From positions 1,550,001-1,614,000 of the forward strand of contig NZ_CP072852.1 of NCBI RefSeq assembly GCF_017948265.1: 64,000 bases of DNA, in the 5' to 3' direction. Below the pieces are notes generated by a model. That model searched no databases. It worked only from the letters and a program-made list of their open reading frames with translations, and had not been told where the DNA came from. This DNA comes from Rhodoferax sp. PAMC 29310. Its GTDB lineage: Bacteria > Pseudomonadota > Gammaproteobacteria > Burkholderiales > Burkholderiaceae_C. The number at the start of each line of letters is the position of its first letter. Position 1 is the stretch's first letter. The translations under genes and the position numbers were made by a program. This document shows positions 49,613-58,101 of this stretch, piece by piece.

Positions 49613-50857
49613 ATGCCGCTCCACTCGAACGCCGACCCCAACGCCCCTGCCCTGCTCCGCCCCACCATGTCGGCGGCCTGGGTGGTGCTGATCCTATCTT
49701 TATTGCTGGGCCTGCAACCCATCACCACCGACCTTTACCTGCCTGCCCTGCCGGCCCTTACCGCCAGTTTTGAGGCGCCCATGGGTCAGGCCCAACTGAC
49801 GCTGACCGCGCTGCTACTGGCCTTTGGCCTGTCGCAATTGGTGTGGGGACCGTTGTCTGATCGGTTTGGTCGCCGTCCCATTCTGCTGATCGGCATGAGC
49901 GCTTATTTGATTGCGTCTGTGGCCAGCGCCATGGCCCCTTCCATGGCGATGCTGATTGTTTGGCGCACCATGCAAGGTGCTGCCATGGGCGCGGGGGTCA
50001 TGTGCGCACGCGCCATCGTGCGGGACCTCTACACCCCGCTGCAAGGCGCCCGTGTCATGTCCAAAGGCCTCACCGGACTGGGCATCATTGCCTGCGCAAG
50101 CGCCCCTTTAGGCGGTTTGCTTTCCGACCTGTTCAGTTGGCGCATCGCTCTGCTGGCGCTGGCAGTTTTCAGCGCGGTGTGCCTTGCCGTGGTGGCACTG
50201 CGCTTTACAGAGACCCGGCCTGACACCAACCGACACGCTTTGAAACCCGCCGTGCTGCTGCAGACCTGGCGCAGCATCTTGCGCCACCCCACGTTTTTGA
50301 CCTTTTCGGCACTCTCCGCTGTCTCTTATGGCGGTTTGTTCACTTTTTTAGCGGCCTCGTCGTTTGTCTTCATCCGGGTGCTGGGACTGAGCGTGACCGA
50401 ATATGGTTTTGTCATGTTCGTCAATTCGCTGATGTACGTGCTGGGCACCCTGCTGTGCCGGCGCCTGCTGCCCTGTGTGGGTGTGCCTCGTGCCATTGCT
50501 ATCGCTGGCGTCCTGTCACTGACCGGCGGCACCACCATGGGTGTGCTGGCGCTGGCGAGTTTTCAATCCGTGTGGGCCATCATGCTGCCGCAATGCCTCT
50601 ACATGCTGGCCCATGGCATTCACCAGCCCTGCAGCCAAAGTGGCGCCGTCGGCCCCTTCCCACAGGCCGCAGGCGTAGCCTCCGCGTTGAACGGGTTTGG
50701 TATGACCCTGGTGGCCTTCGCCATGGGAACCTGGCTGGGCACGCACCTGAACGACACCGTCTTTCCACTGGTGCTGGGCATCTGGTTCTGGAGCGCCCTC
50801 ATCGCGCTGATTGCATGGACGCTGGTACAACGATATGGACACCTTGATGAACACTGA
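49613..50857 (+). CDS. Bcr/CflA-type multidrug MFS transporter
   Basis: 414 aa from ATG 49613; a TTG directly before it also opens the frame. Twelve transmembrane helices. The Bcr/CflA pattern is seen in [17 protein letters not shown] near TM1, [20 protein letters not shown] in loop 2-3 (motif A) and [19 protein letters not shown] in TM5. Substrates are drugs such as bicyclomycin or chloramphenicol by family. Its end overlaps the miaA start. Confidence 0.88.
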   Translation: MPLHSNADPNAPALLRPTMSAAWVVLILSLLLGLQPITTDLYLPALPALTASFEAPMGQAQLTLTALLLAFGLSQLVWGPLSDRFGRRPILLIGMSAYLIASVASAMAPSMAMLIVWRTMQGAAMGAGVMCARAIVRDLYTPLQGARVMSKGLTGLGIIACASAPLGGLLSDLFSWRIALLALAVFSAVCLAVVALRFTETRPDTNRHALKPAVLLQTWRSILRHPTFLTFSALSAVSYGGLFTFLAASSFVFIRVLGLSVTEYGFVMFVNSLMYVLGTLLCRRLLPCVGVPRAIAIAGVLSLTGGTTMGVLALASFQSVWAIMLPQCLYMLAHGIHQPCSQSGAVGPFPQAAGVASALNGFGMTLVAFAMGTWLGTHLNDTVFPLVLGIWFWSALIALIAWTLVQRYGHLDEH

Positions 50858-51860
50858 CCTCCGCCCCCCTGCCGGGTCAACACCCCGCTACATTGCCCTC
50901 GCCGGCCCCACCGCCTCGGGCAAAACAGCCGCTGCGTTGGCAATCGCCGCCGCGCATGACATTGAGATCATTAGCATGGACTCGGCCTTGGTGTTTCGCG
51001 GCATGGACATTGGCACTGCCAAACCCAGCGCCGAGGAACTGGCCGCCTTGCCCCACCACCTCATCAACATCCGCGACCCGCTAAACGCCTACAGCGCCGC
51101 CGAGTTTGTGAGTGATGCGCACCGCCTGATGGCCGACATCACTGCGCGCGGCAAATTGCCAGTGCTGGTCGGCGGCACCATGATGTATTTCAAAGCCCTG
51201 CTCGATGGGCTGGACGACATGCCCAAGGCCAACCCCGCCCTGCGCGCCCAACTGGAGCTTGAAGCGACCGAGAAAGGCTGGGCCGCCCTGCACGCCGAAT
51301 TGGCGCAGGTTGACCCCATCACCGCCGCGCGTTTGAACCCAGCCGACTCCCAGCGCATTCAGCGGGCACTGGAGGTGTACCGCGCCTCAGGCCAACCCCT
51401 GTCCAGCTTTCATAAGTCAAAAACCATAGCGCCTTACTCATATGCGACGGGGTCTAAAGGTCAAAATGGCTCAAAAAATGAGCTTAGCAGCCCGCTTTTG
51501 ATTTCTCTGGAACCACAAGACCGAACCTGGCTGCACCAGCGCATTGCCCAGCGCTTCGATCTCATGCTGGCCAGCGGCTTCATGGAAGAAGTGCTGGGCC
51601 TGCGCGCGCGCGGTGATTTGCACCTAGATTTACCGTCCATGCGCTGCGTGGGCTACCGCCAAGCGTGGGAAGCGCTAGACAGCTTGTGGCCGTTAGCTGA
51701 GTTGCGTGACAAAGGCATTTTTGCCACCCGCCAACTCGCCAAACGCCAAATCACCTGGCTGCGCTCCATGCCCCAGCGCCACATCGTAGCCTGCGACGAT
51801 GCCGCTGCCCTGAGCCAAGTAATGCGCTTGGTGCAACACTTTGTGGACCAACCCGCATGA
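50847..51860 (+). CDS. miaA: tRNA dimethylallyltransferase
   Basis: 337 aa from ATG 50847; an ATG at 50835 is an alternative. MiaA adds a dimethylallyl group to A37 of tRNAs reading UNN codons. P-loop [35 protein letters not shown], and the tRNA-binding [14 protein letters not shown] are present. Between SSFH (residue about 188) and [16 protein letters not shown] a Ser/Lys/Gly-rich segment of about 27 residues ([17 protein letters not shown]) interrupts the usual sequence; it is a 42-nt repeat copy plus flanks inserted in frame. Overlaps the bcr-type gene and the ABC gene. Confidence 0.92.
   Translation: MNTDLRPPAGSTPRYIALAGPTASGKTAAALAIAAAHDIEIISMDSALVFRGMDIGTAKPSAEELAALPHHLINIRDPLNAYSAAEFVSDAHRLMADITARGKLPVLVGGTMMYFKALLDGLDDMPKANPALRAQLELEATEKGWAALHAELAQVDPITAARLNPADSQRIQRALEVYRASGQPLSSFHKSKTIAPYSYATGSKGQNGSKNELSSPLLISLEPQDRTWLHQRIAQRFDLMLASGFMEEVLGLRARGDLHLDLPSMRCVGYRQAWEALDSLWPLAELRDKGIFATRQLAKRQITWLRSMPQRHIVACDDAAALSQVMRLVQHFVDQPA
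51426..51467 (+). repeat. 42-nt dispersed repeat, in-frame insertion in miaA
   Basis: ATAGCG, 30 nt, CAAAAT, read Ile-Ala-x10-Gln-Asn. It lies in a Lys/Ser-rich loop absent from typical MiaA proteins, so this copy looks like a true insertion within a coding gene. Confidence 0.75.
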
Positions 51861-52507
51861 CCCTGGTCGTTAACAATTTGAGCAAGCTCTACGACGGCGT
51901 GGCCGTCTTCAGCGGCGCGTCGCTCACCGTGGCGCCCGGTGAGTTTGTGGCCATCGTGGGCGAGTCAGGTGTGGGCAAGTCCACCTTGCTCAACTGCTTG
52001 GCCGGGCTGGACACCTGGGATACCGGCTCGGTGGTGTTAGATGGCGTGGACATTGGCGGCTTGAATGACGAGAAGAAGTCTCACCTGCGCCGCGAAAAAA
52101 TCGGCTTTGTGTTCCAGGCATTTCATGTGCTGCCCCACCTCGATGTGGCCCAAAACGTGGCCCTGCCTTTGATGCTGCTGAACCAGCACGACGACACCCG
52201 CGTACAGGCCATGCTGATCGCCGTCGGCCTGGCCGGGCTGGGCCAGCGCTTGCCTCAGCAACTGAGCGGCGGGCAACTCCAGCGCGTGGCCATCGCACGC
52301 GCCCTGGTGCACCGCCCCAGCCTGCTGCTGGCCGATGAGCCCACCGGCAACCTCGACCCCTCCACCGCTAAGCGCGTGATGGACGCCCTGATTTCCCAAA
52401 CCCGTGAACACCATGCCTCCATGGTGCTGGTCACCCACTCGCCCACAGCCGCAGCGCGGGCCGACCGGGTGCTGCGCCTGGCGGCCAACGGACTTTTCAA
52501 CCTGTGA
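51857..52507 (+). CDS. Orphan ABC transporter ATP-binding protein (LolD/MacB type)
   Basis: 216 aa, start overlapping the miaA stop (ATGA). Walker A is [17 protein letters not shown], the Q-loop is [10 protein letters not shown], the signature is [15 protein letters not shown], and Walker B is [13 protein letters not shown]. The sequence is of the LolD/MacB/FtsE class that works with FtsX-like permeases, but no permease gene lies beside it. The partner is unknown. Confidence 0.88.
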   Translation: MTLVVNNLSKLYDGVAVFSGASLTVAPGEFVAIVGESGVGKSTLLNCLAGLDTWDTGSVVLDGVDIGGLNDEKKSHLRREKIGFVFQAFHVLPHLDVAQNVALPLMLLNQHDDTRVQAMLIAVGLAGLGQRLPQQLSGGQLQRVAIARALVHRPSLLLADEPTGNLDPSTAKRVMDALISQTREHHASMVLVTHSPTAAARADRVLRLAANGLFNL

Positions 52508-52520
52508 TGTGAACCACGGT

Positions 52521-54257
52521 ATGCGTTTTTTAATCGACTTTTGCGCCCCGCAATCCGACCCCACCGCCGCCTTGCGCTGCGCCTTTGGCACGCCCCTTGA
52601 AGTCTTGGTGGCGCACCAGCTCGACGAGGTTCTGCCGCTGTTAGACCGGGTGGACGCGCTAGCCCGCTCTGGCCTGTGGTGCGTGGGCTACGTGGCCTAT
52701 GAAGCCGCACCCGCCTTCGACCCAGCCCTGATCACCCACGCCCCCATTGGCCCCTTGGCGTGGTTTGGCGTGCACGAAAAGCCCCTGCCTTGGCCCATTG
52801 AACCCGCTGCTGGCAGCGTCGAAGTGCAGTGGCACAACCCCTTAAGCCGCCCCAGCTTCGATGCCGCCATGGCGAGCATTCACGACGCCATTGGCGCCGG
52901 GGAGTTCTACCAAGTCAACTACACGGCCCGCTTGCACGGCAACTTTCAGGGCAAGCCAACCGCCTTGTTCGCCGCCCTGCAACGTGCCCAACCCAACGGC
53001 TACGCGGCCTACCTCGACACCGGCTCAGAGCACATCCTCTCCGTCTCACCCGAGTTGTTTTTTGATTGGCACGACGATCAAATTCTGGTGCGCCCCATGA
53101 AAGGCACCGCCCCACGGGGAGCCAGTGCAGCGGACGACGAAACGCTGGCGGGCAAACTGCGCAGCACCCCCAAGGAATTGGCTGAGAACGTGATGATCGT
53201 GGATCTGCTGCGCAATGATGTTTCTCGCATCGCCACGCCTTTCAGCGTCAAGACGCCACGCCTGTTCCAAGTCGAAACCCTGCCCACCGTGCTGCAAATG
53301 GTGTCAGACGTTGCCGCCACCACCCGCCCGAACACCAGCTTGACCGATGTTTTCGCCGCCCTCTTCCCGTGCGGCTCGATCACCGGCGCGCCCAAAGTGC
53401 GCGCCATGCAAATGATCAAAGACCTGGAACCCGAGGCGCGCGGCGTCTACTGTGGCGCCATGGGTGTGGTGCGTCCCGGTGGCCACGCCACCTTCAATGT
53501 GGGTATTCGAACTGTGACCCTGAAAGGTCCAGCCGCCCTGTGCGGCATTGGCAGCGGCATTACCTTTGATGCCACTGCTGACGCCGAATGGAATGAATGG
53601 CGACTCAAGCGCGGATTTCTGGAGCGCGCCAGCCAACCCTTCAACCTGCTGGAAACCCTGTGCCTGGACAACGGACAACTGCGCCATGCGCCGGCCCACC
53701 TGGCCCGGTTGGCGCGCGCCGCTGCGCACTTTGGCTACCCGCTGGACGCGACTCAGTTGAAAAAACAGCTGAACCAATTGGCCACCTCTCACCCTTCTGG
53801 CGCCTGGCGGGTACGCGCTCAACTCAGGCGGGATGGTCAGGTGCTGACCGAGGCGTTTGCCTTGGGTCCGACACTCAGCCCTGTTTTACTGCAGTTGGCC
53901 GACACCGCGTTTGAGGAGGCAGACAGCGAGTTTGTGCGTTTCAAGACCACACACCGCCCCCACTACGACGCCTACGCCCCCAGCCAAAGCGGCGTGTTTG
54001 ACACCTTGCTGTGGAACACCCGTGGCGAGATCACCGAGTGCACGCGCGGCAACATTGCGCTGCAATTGGATGGCGTTTGGGTGACCCCGCCGCTGTCTTG
54101 CGGTCTGCTGGACGGTGTGGGGCGGGCGCAGTGCTTGTTTGAGGGGCGACTGGTGGAAGCGATGGTGCGGCTAGACGACTTGCCGCGCGTTTCTGCGCTG
54201 GCGTTTGTGAACAGCTTGCGAGGGTGGGTTGACGCGGAGCTTTTGCCAAAGAGCTGA
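52521..54257 (+). CDS. pabBC: Aminodeoxychorismate synthase component I fused to aminodeoxychorismate lyase
   Basis: 578 aa from ATG 52521 (MRFLIDFCAPQSDP), 13 bp after the ABC gene. PabB makes 4-amino-4-deoxychorismate from chorismate; its domain (about 1-345) has EFYQVNYTARL, RPMKGTAPRG and FPCGSITGAPKVRAM. The C-terminal part (about 370-575) is a class IV PLP lyase (PabC): FNLLETLCLDNG and TECTRGNIALQLDGVWVTPP. Together they make 4-aminobenzoate for folate. The fusion is common in betaproteobacteria. Confidence 0.92.
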   Translation: MRFLIDFCAPQSDPTAALRCAFGTPLEVLVAHQLDEVLPLLDRVDALARSGLWCVGYVAYEAAPAFDPALITHAPIGPLAWFGVHEKPLPWPIEPAAGSVEVQWHNPLSRPSFDAAMASIHDAIGAGEFYQVNYTARLHGNFQGKPTALFAALQRAQPNGYAAYLDTGSEHILSVSPELFFDWHDDQILVRPMKGTAPRGASAADDETLAGKLRSTPKELAENVMIVDLLRNDVSRIATPFSVKTPRLFQVETLPTVLQMVSDVAATTRPNTSLTDVFAALFPCGSITGAPKVRAMQMIKDLEPEARGVYCGAMGVVRPGGHATFNVGIRTVTLKGPAALCGIGSGITFDATADAEWNEWRLKRGFLERASQPFNLLETLCLDNGQLRHAPAHLARLARAAAHFGYPLDATQLKKQLNQLATSHPSGAWRVRAQLRRDGQVLTEAFALGPTLSPVLLQLADTAFEEADSEFVRFKTTHRPHYDAYAPSQSGVFDTLLWNTRGEITECTRGNIALQLDGVWVTPPLSCGLLDGVGRAQCLFEGRLVEAMVRLDDLPRVSALAFVNSLRGWVDAELLPKS

Positions 54258-54341
54258 GTATTCCGACAGGCCAATCCATCTTGACCTATTAAGCGGTCTT
54301 GAAGGGGTTGCAAATTTCAAAGACAGGTCGCGATCAAATAG

Positions 54342-54383
54342 ATAGCTGCTTGCGCATATGGTACGAGCGCTAGAGGCCAATTT
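54342..54383 (+). repeat. 42-nt dispersed repeat, near-consensus intergenic copy
   Basis: ATAGCT, 30 nt, CAATTT, with GCTTGCGCAT and GCGCTAGAGG blocks. An imperfect inverted repeat is visible (AAAT...AGC / GCT...ATTT). Confidence 0.8.
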
Positions 54384-54739
54384 CATCAATCGACTGTGCA
54401 AGCAAGCTGCACCCGCCTACGTTGCCCACCGGGAACGGTTTAGCGTGGTGCGCGAATAGGGCGGTCACGGCGGGTGAATATGGGCCGCTGACGGCTTGGC
54501 CCGGCGGCACAGGCGCTGACGCACCGATCTAGGCACACAGCGGCTGCTTCACAATGCGTGCAGGAGTGCAACCAACATGTTCAAAATTTACTGTACCGAC
54601 GAAAACAACCAGGCCCACGGGCAAGAGGCCGCAGCGGGCAGAGCACAGCCACAGGTGCCTGAAGGTAGCTTCCAGCCCACGTACCAGCCACCAGGGCCCT
54701 CAGCGCACCCAGTGGTACGTCAGCGGCTTCTTCGGGGCT

Positions 54740-54759
54740 GAGCCGAGCCGAGCCGAGCT
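54740..54759 (+). repeat. Short GAGCC tandem repeat
   Basis: Three exact GAGCC units followed by GAGCT in non-coding sequence; a minor low-complexity feature. Confidence 0.5.
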
Positions 54760-54882
54760 GACAAAGGCACCGCTACCCATTACAGAAAGCTGTGTCGCCG
54801 GTTGTACGGGTCGGGGAACGTCCAGCCGCTGGATGATGTCTTGCAGGCGGCTTCTCAGTGTCTGAAAAACACTACCAAATAA

Positions 54883-54924
54883 ATAGCTGCTTGCGCATAT
54901 TAGACGGGCGACAGAGGCCAATTT
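54883..54924 (+). repeat. 42-nt dispersed repeat, intergenic copy
   Basis: ATAGCT, 30 nt, CAATTT; first 20 nt identical to the 54342 copy (ATAGCTGCTTGCGCATAT shared). Flanked by AAAT and GGCA. Confidence 0.8.
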
Positions 54925-55023
54925 GGCATGTCAGTTTTTCATCACACCGCCTAGCGAACGAACCTGGCCGTGAACCTTTGTGCGAATGGGGTCTATGACG
55001 AAAGCAGCCTCCCCTTTCGCCTC

Positions 55024-55644
55024 TTACACGCCACCAATGCCTTTAACGTGCCGCATTTCTTTGACAAATTTCACAATGATTTGCTTGGCACCCTGGGGGT
55101 GATTGCTGACCAGTGGCAAAGCAATCGAAAAGCTGTCGCCCAAGGCTTGATGCGGGGTGAACCACATTTCTGCGTTGTAAATATAGACCCCCGCCGGGTC
55201 ACACAGCGAAACGGCTGTATGGCACTCTTGTGTCCACACTTCTGTAAGCGCACCCTCGTTTTCTTTGGATTTGGGGGCGTTGGCGCTGAATGACTTGCCG
55301 TTGAGGATCAACGCGGCTTTTGAACAGTCAAGGTCTATCTTTTCGGTGCCGCGCTGGTAGTTGTCAAAGCCAATTTGCAGGTGAATTCGTGGGTCGCGCC
55401 CATTGGCGTAATACGGAAAAACACGAAAAGCAAGCTTCACGTCCAAGATAAAAAACTCGGATTTTTCGCTTCGCACCGGGTCAGCGGGCCGTGTGAATAG
55501 AACCTCCGCCTGGGCCACCGGGTAATAGACGGCTGTCTTGGAAGGCTCGCAATTAAAAATGCAAAAAGCGTTGGCCACCGTGCACGCCACGGTGAGCAAC
55601 AGCCCAAAGGAAAAACGCCTGCAGCGCCAATCGTTGAAGGTCAT
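55024..55644 (-). CDS. Hypothetical exported protein
   Basis: 206 aa from ATG 55644 (MTFNDWRCRRFSFGLLLTVA); a start at 55659 is possible. The N-terminal hydrophobic stretch FSFGLLLTVACTVANAFC looks like a signal peptide. The rest is a beta-rich soluble domain with four scattered Cys (CIFNCEPSK, DLDCSK, QECHTA, SLCDPAG) that could form disulfides in the periplasm. I do not recognise the family. It stands between repeat copies. Confidence 0.6.
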   Translation of the reverse strand: MTFNDWRCRRFSFGLLLTVACTVANAFCIFNCEPSKTAVYYPVAQAEVLFTRPADPVRSEKSEFFILDVKLAFRVFPYYANGRDPRIHLQIGFDNYQRGTEKIDLDCSKAALILNGKSFSANAPKSKENEGALTEVWTQECHTAVSLCDPAGVYIYNAEMWFTPHQALGDSFSIALPLVSNHPQGAKQIIVKFVKEMRHVKGIGGV

Positions 55645-55730
55645 AGTGAGAGATAACACAGCTTGGGTGTGCGAAAAAATAAGTACGGGCCATTATTCTT
55701 TCTTTCTAAACATGCCAGCCACTCAAAAAG

Positions 55731-55772
55731 ATAGCTACTTGCGCAGCATGAACAAGCGCTAGAGGACGATTT
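55731..55772 (+). repeat. 42-nt dispersed repeat, intergenic copy
   Basis: ATAGCT, 30 nt, CGATTT, with ACTTGCGCAG and AAGCGCTAGAGG. It lies just past the 3' end of the J-domain gene at 55809. Confidence 0.75.
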
Positions 55773-55808
55773 TGCATACAACATGGCCACCACGCCGTGC
55801 GCCGCACT

Positions 55809-56783
55809 TTAGGGGCGCAGCTGCACCATCCTGAAGCTGTCGGGAAAAAAAACATGGGTCACGCCGTAGCGACCGGGTGATTCAAAGTACGTTGAGGGGT
55901 AGTCGCCTCGCGTGGCCGCGACGCCGAGGCTGACGGATACAGAACGTGTCACTACACGGGCCAGGTGTTGCTCTACCTGCGCGTTACTGAGCTGCCGAGG
56001 GTCTTCACTGGCCAGCTGACGCGCCAGATCTTTGCTCAACCGTTCACGGTGCCGGGCCATTTCCGCAAGCAAATTGGGCGCATCAAAGCTGCCAAAAAAG
56101 ACGCTGATGGAGGGAATCGTCAGCTCCACAGGCAAGGCGCCCGATGCCTGACCACCGGCAACCCACACCACCAAGGGTCGGTCCAACAAAAAAAACGTGC
56201 GCGCCGCCATGTCTTGGACGCGCTCTTCGGTCAAACGGGGCAACAGTTCAGGGTGGGCGTCGAGAATCTCCTGCTTGCGGCTGTACAACTCCCGGCGCAG
56301 CGACTCCCGTGTGGTGTCCGCCGCCATCGACGCGCGAATTGACCGCAGCTCAGCGGCAGGCTCGAGGTCGGCGCCGCGCAAGCCTTTCACCGACAAAATG
56401 GCGGCGACGACTAGAAAGGCCACTGTTCCGACCACCGCCCAAAGGCCGGGGCCTTTGGCACCATCGCGTGCGCGGGCCGGCTGGGTGGTCGTGCGGCGAA
56501 CGGGTTTGGGAGGCACCTGTGTGGCCTCAGCCGCATAGCCGTTTGCCGCATGCACTGGCGCCAGGCGTGCCATGGCGGGTTGCAAGCTTTTATCGTAGAG
56601 CGCTTTTTTGGCAGGGTCTGAGAGCACGGCGTAGGCACCCGCAACCTGCACTGCACGGGCGCTCGCCACCTCATCCGAAGGATTGCGGTCGGGATGAAAG
56701 CGCTGCATCAGGCTTTTGTAGGCCGCCCGGATCACCTCTGGGCTGGCACGAGGACTGACCTCCAGCGCGTCGTAGTGGGTCAT
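55809..56783 (-). CDS. J-domain membrane protein
   Basis: 324 aa from ATG 56783 (MTHYDALEVSPRASPEV). The N-terminal J domain (about 1-65) keeps the HPD motif in KSLMQRFHPDRNPS, so it can stimulate a DnaK-type chaperone. A basic linker, one transmembrane helix (GLWAVVGTVAFLVVAAILSV, about 120-140) and a C-terminal alpha/beta domain follow. Topology suggests an inner-membrane co-chaperone. It follows the 56795 gene by 11 bp. A second J-like protein lies across an insertion sequence at 58098. Confidence 0.8.
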   Translation of the reverse strand: MTHYDALEVSPRASPEVIRAAYKSLMQRFHPDRNPSDEVASARAVQVAGAYAVLSDPAKKALYDKSLQPAMARLAPVHAANGYAAEATQVPPKPVRRTTTQPARARDGAKGPGLWAVVGTVAFLVVAAILSVKGLRGADLEPAAELRSIRASMAADTTRESLRRELYSRKQEILDAHPELLPRLTEERVQDMAARTFFLLDRPLVVWVAGGQASGALPVELTIPSISVFFGSFDAPNLLAEMARHRERLSKDLARQLASEDPRQLSNAQVEQHLARVVTRSVSVSLGVAATRGDYPSTYFESPGRYGVTHVFFPDSFRMVQLRP

Positions 56784-56794
56784 CACAGACACCC

Positions 56795-57046
56795 TTAATC
56801 GAGCCGGCTGAACTGGGTGCTGGACCCATCAGCCTCCCGAAGCTCAAACCGATCCGCCCCTACCTTGACAATGACATTCGCGTCGTGCACCACACCGCCA
56901 TCGATCCGAATCGTCCAGATCAGGCGCTGCCCCTCAATGCGCCATACGCCGTACTGCAGCGCAGCGCCACCATCGCCCTTGATTTCCCATTCGCCATTGC
57001 TGGCCAGGGTCAAGGGCTGGTTAGCTGTCGCGTCCCGTGTGATCAT
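56795..57046 (-). CDS. Small hypothetical protein, possibly 5'-truncated
   Basis: 83 aa with a compact beta-rich pattern (GEWEIKGDGGAALQYGVWRI, ANVIVKVGADRFELREADG) as in small lipocalin-like domains. Upstream in the same frame only 10 codons precede a stop, and the IS481-type element begins within about 90 bp, so the N-terminus may have been lost when the element inserted. It is followed by the J-domain gene in a two-gene unit. Family not recognised. Confidence 0.5.
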   Translation of the reverse strand: MITRDATANQPLTLASNGEWEIKGDGGAALQYGVWRIEGQRLIWTIRIDGGVVHDANVIVKVGADRFELREADGSSTQFSRLD

Positions 57047-57059
57047 GTTCCCGTCCGCA

Positions 57060-58101
57060 GCTGGCCCTTATTCAAAGCTCGCCAGTTGATGCGGGGCGTG
57101 ATTGCGTCCTTACAAGGAGAGAAGACGTCATGAGTCAAGTCCATCCCTGCGCCCGAACCACCCCTCGCACACGCGCTGAGATAAGGACCTCGCCCGCTGG
57201 TGCCAGTGCGCTGGCCGACCGATACAACATCACGCCCGCCACCGCTCGCAAGTGGAAAGAGCGCGAAGATTCAGAGGATCGCTCCCACCGCCCGCGTACG
57301 CTGAAGACGACGCTCAGTCCAGCGCAGGAGCAACTTGTTGTCGAGCTTCGGCGCACAGTTCTACTGCCCCTGGACGACCTGCTGGCGATCACCCGCGAGT
57401 TCATCAATGCCGCTGTTTCACGCTCAGGCTTGGACCGTTGTTTGCGCCGCCATGGCGTCTCCGATCTGAAAGGCCTGCTGCCACAAGTTGAGGGGGAGCC
57501 TGCGCCACTGAAAACCTTCAAGGACTACGAGCCTGGATTCATACACATTGACAGCAAGTACCTGCCGCAGATGCCTGATGAGACGAAGAGGCGCTACCTC
57601 TTTGTGGCCATTGATCGAGCGACACGGTGGGTCTATTTCCACATTTACAACGACCAGACTGACGTCAGCAGTACCGATTTTTTGTGCCGGTTGAGAAAAG
57701 TCTCGCCCATGAGAATTCAAAAGATTCTGACTGACAACGGAAGTCAATTTACCGACCGTTTTACAGCCAAGAGCAAACAAGCCACGGGCAAGCATACGTT
57801 CGACATCAGCTGTGCCGAGATGGGTATCGTGCATCGCCTGTCGCCCCCACGCCATCCGCAAACCAATGGCATGGTGGAGCGCTTCAATGGGCGCATCAGC
57901 GACTTGGTTAAGCAAACACGTTTCGCATCAGCGGCTGAGCTGGAGACGACTCTGACGCTCTATTTAAAGACCTACAACCACCATATCCCGCAGCGGGCTT
58001 TGAAGCACCAAACACCTATTCAAGCTTTGCAGAAATGGCGCGCAGGAAAACCTGATTTGTTTGTCAAGCGAGTTTATGAACAGGCGGGACTTGACAGCTA
58101 G
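57060..58101 (+). mobile_element. IS481-family insertion element (ends uncertain)
   Basis: The transposase gene with short flanks. A 9-bp inverted repeat GTCAAGTCC/GGACTTGAC sits at 57134-57142 and 58087-58095, near both ends of the coding frame, and could be part of the terminal repeats. No target duplication was found, so exact borders are unknown; the coordinates given are approximate. Confidence 0.6.
57130..58101 (+). CDS. IS481-type DDE transposase
   Basis: 323 aa. Helix-turn-helix N-terminus (about 20-60, ALADRYNITPATARKWKERED), then an rve/integrase core (about 125-290) with catalytic Asp in FIHIDSKYL, Asp in LTDNGSQF and Glu in NGMVERFNGRIS, the D-D-E triad of the IS481/IS3 group. 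The frame is intact. It lies opposite to the J-domain genes and separates them. A ribosome-binding site (AAGGAGAGAAG) is upstream. Confidence 0.9.
   Translation: MSQVHPCARTTPRTRAEIRTSPAGASALADRYNITPATARKWKEREDSEDRSHRPRTLKTTLSPAQEQLVVELRRTVLLPLDDLLAITREFINAAVSRSGLDRCLRRHGVSDLKGLLPQVEGEPAPLKTFKDYEPGFIHIDSKYLPQMPDETKRRYLFVAIDRATRWVYFHIYNDQTDVSSTDFLCRLRKVSPMRIQKILTDNGSQFTDRFTAKSKQATGKHTFDISCAEMGIVHRLSPPRHPQTNGMVERFNGRISDLVKQTRFASAAELETTLTLYLKTYNHHIPQRALKHQTPIQALQKWRAGKPDLFVKRVYEQAGLDS

Larger units (their letters stand above)
54258..55023. other. Gene-poor stretch with two repeat copies
   Basis: 766 bp without a gene I can support. It holds two 42-nt repeat copies (54342, 54883) and a short tandem run of GAGCC (54740-54759). 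A 49-codon frame from ATG 54577 (MFKIYCTDENNQAHGQE) and a 103-codon frame are Pro/Arg-rich and end without support. The stretch looks like decayed sequence. Confidence 0.5.

Noticed and set aside
54554..54865. 103-codon frame in the gap after pabBC
   Set aside because: Low-complexity Thr/Arg/Ser content, no ribosome-binding site, covers the GAGCC tandem run.
57134..58095. The 9-bp inverted repeat as the definite ends of the IS
   Set aside because: It lies inside the transposase coding frame at both ends and no target duplication flanks it, so it is only a hint.
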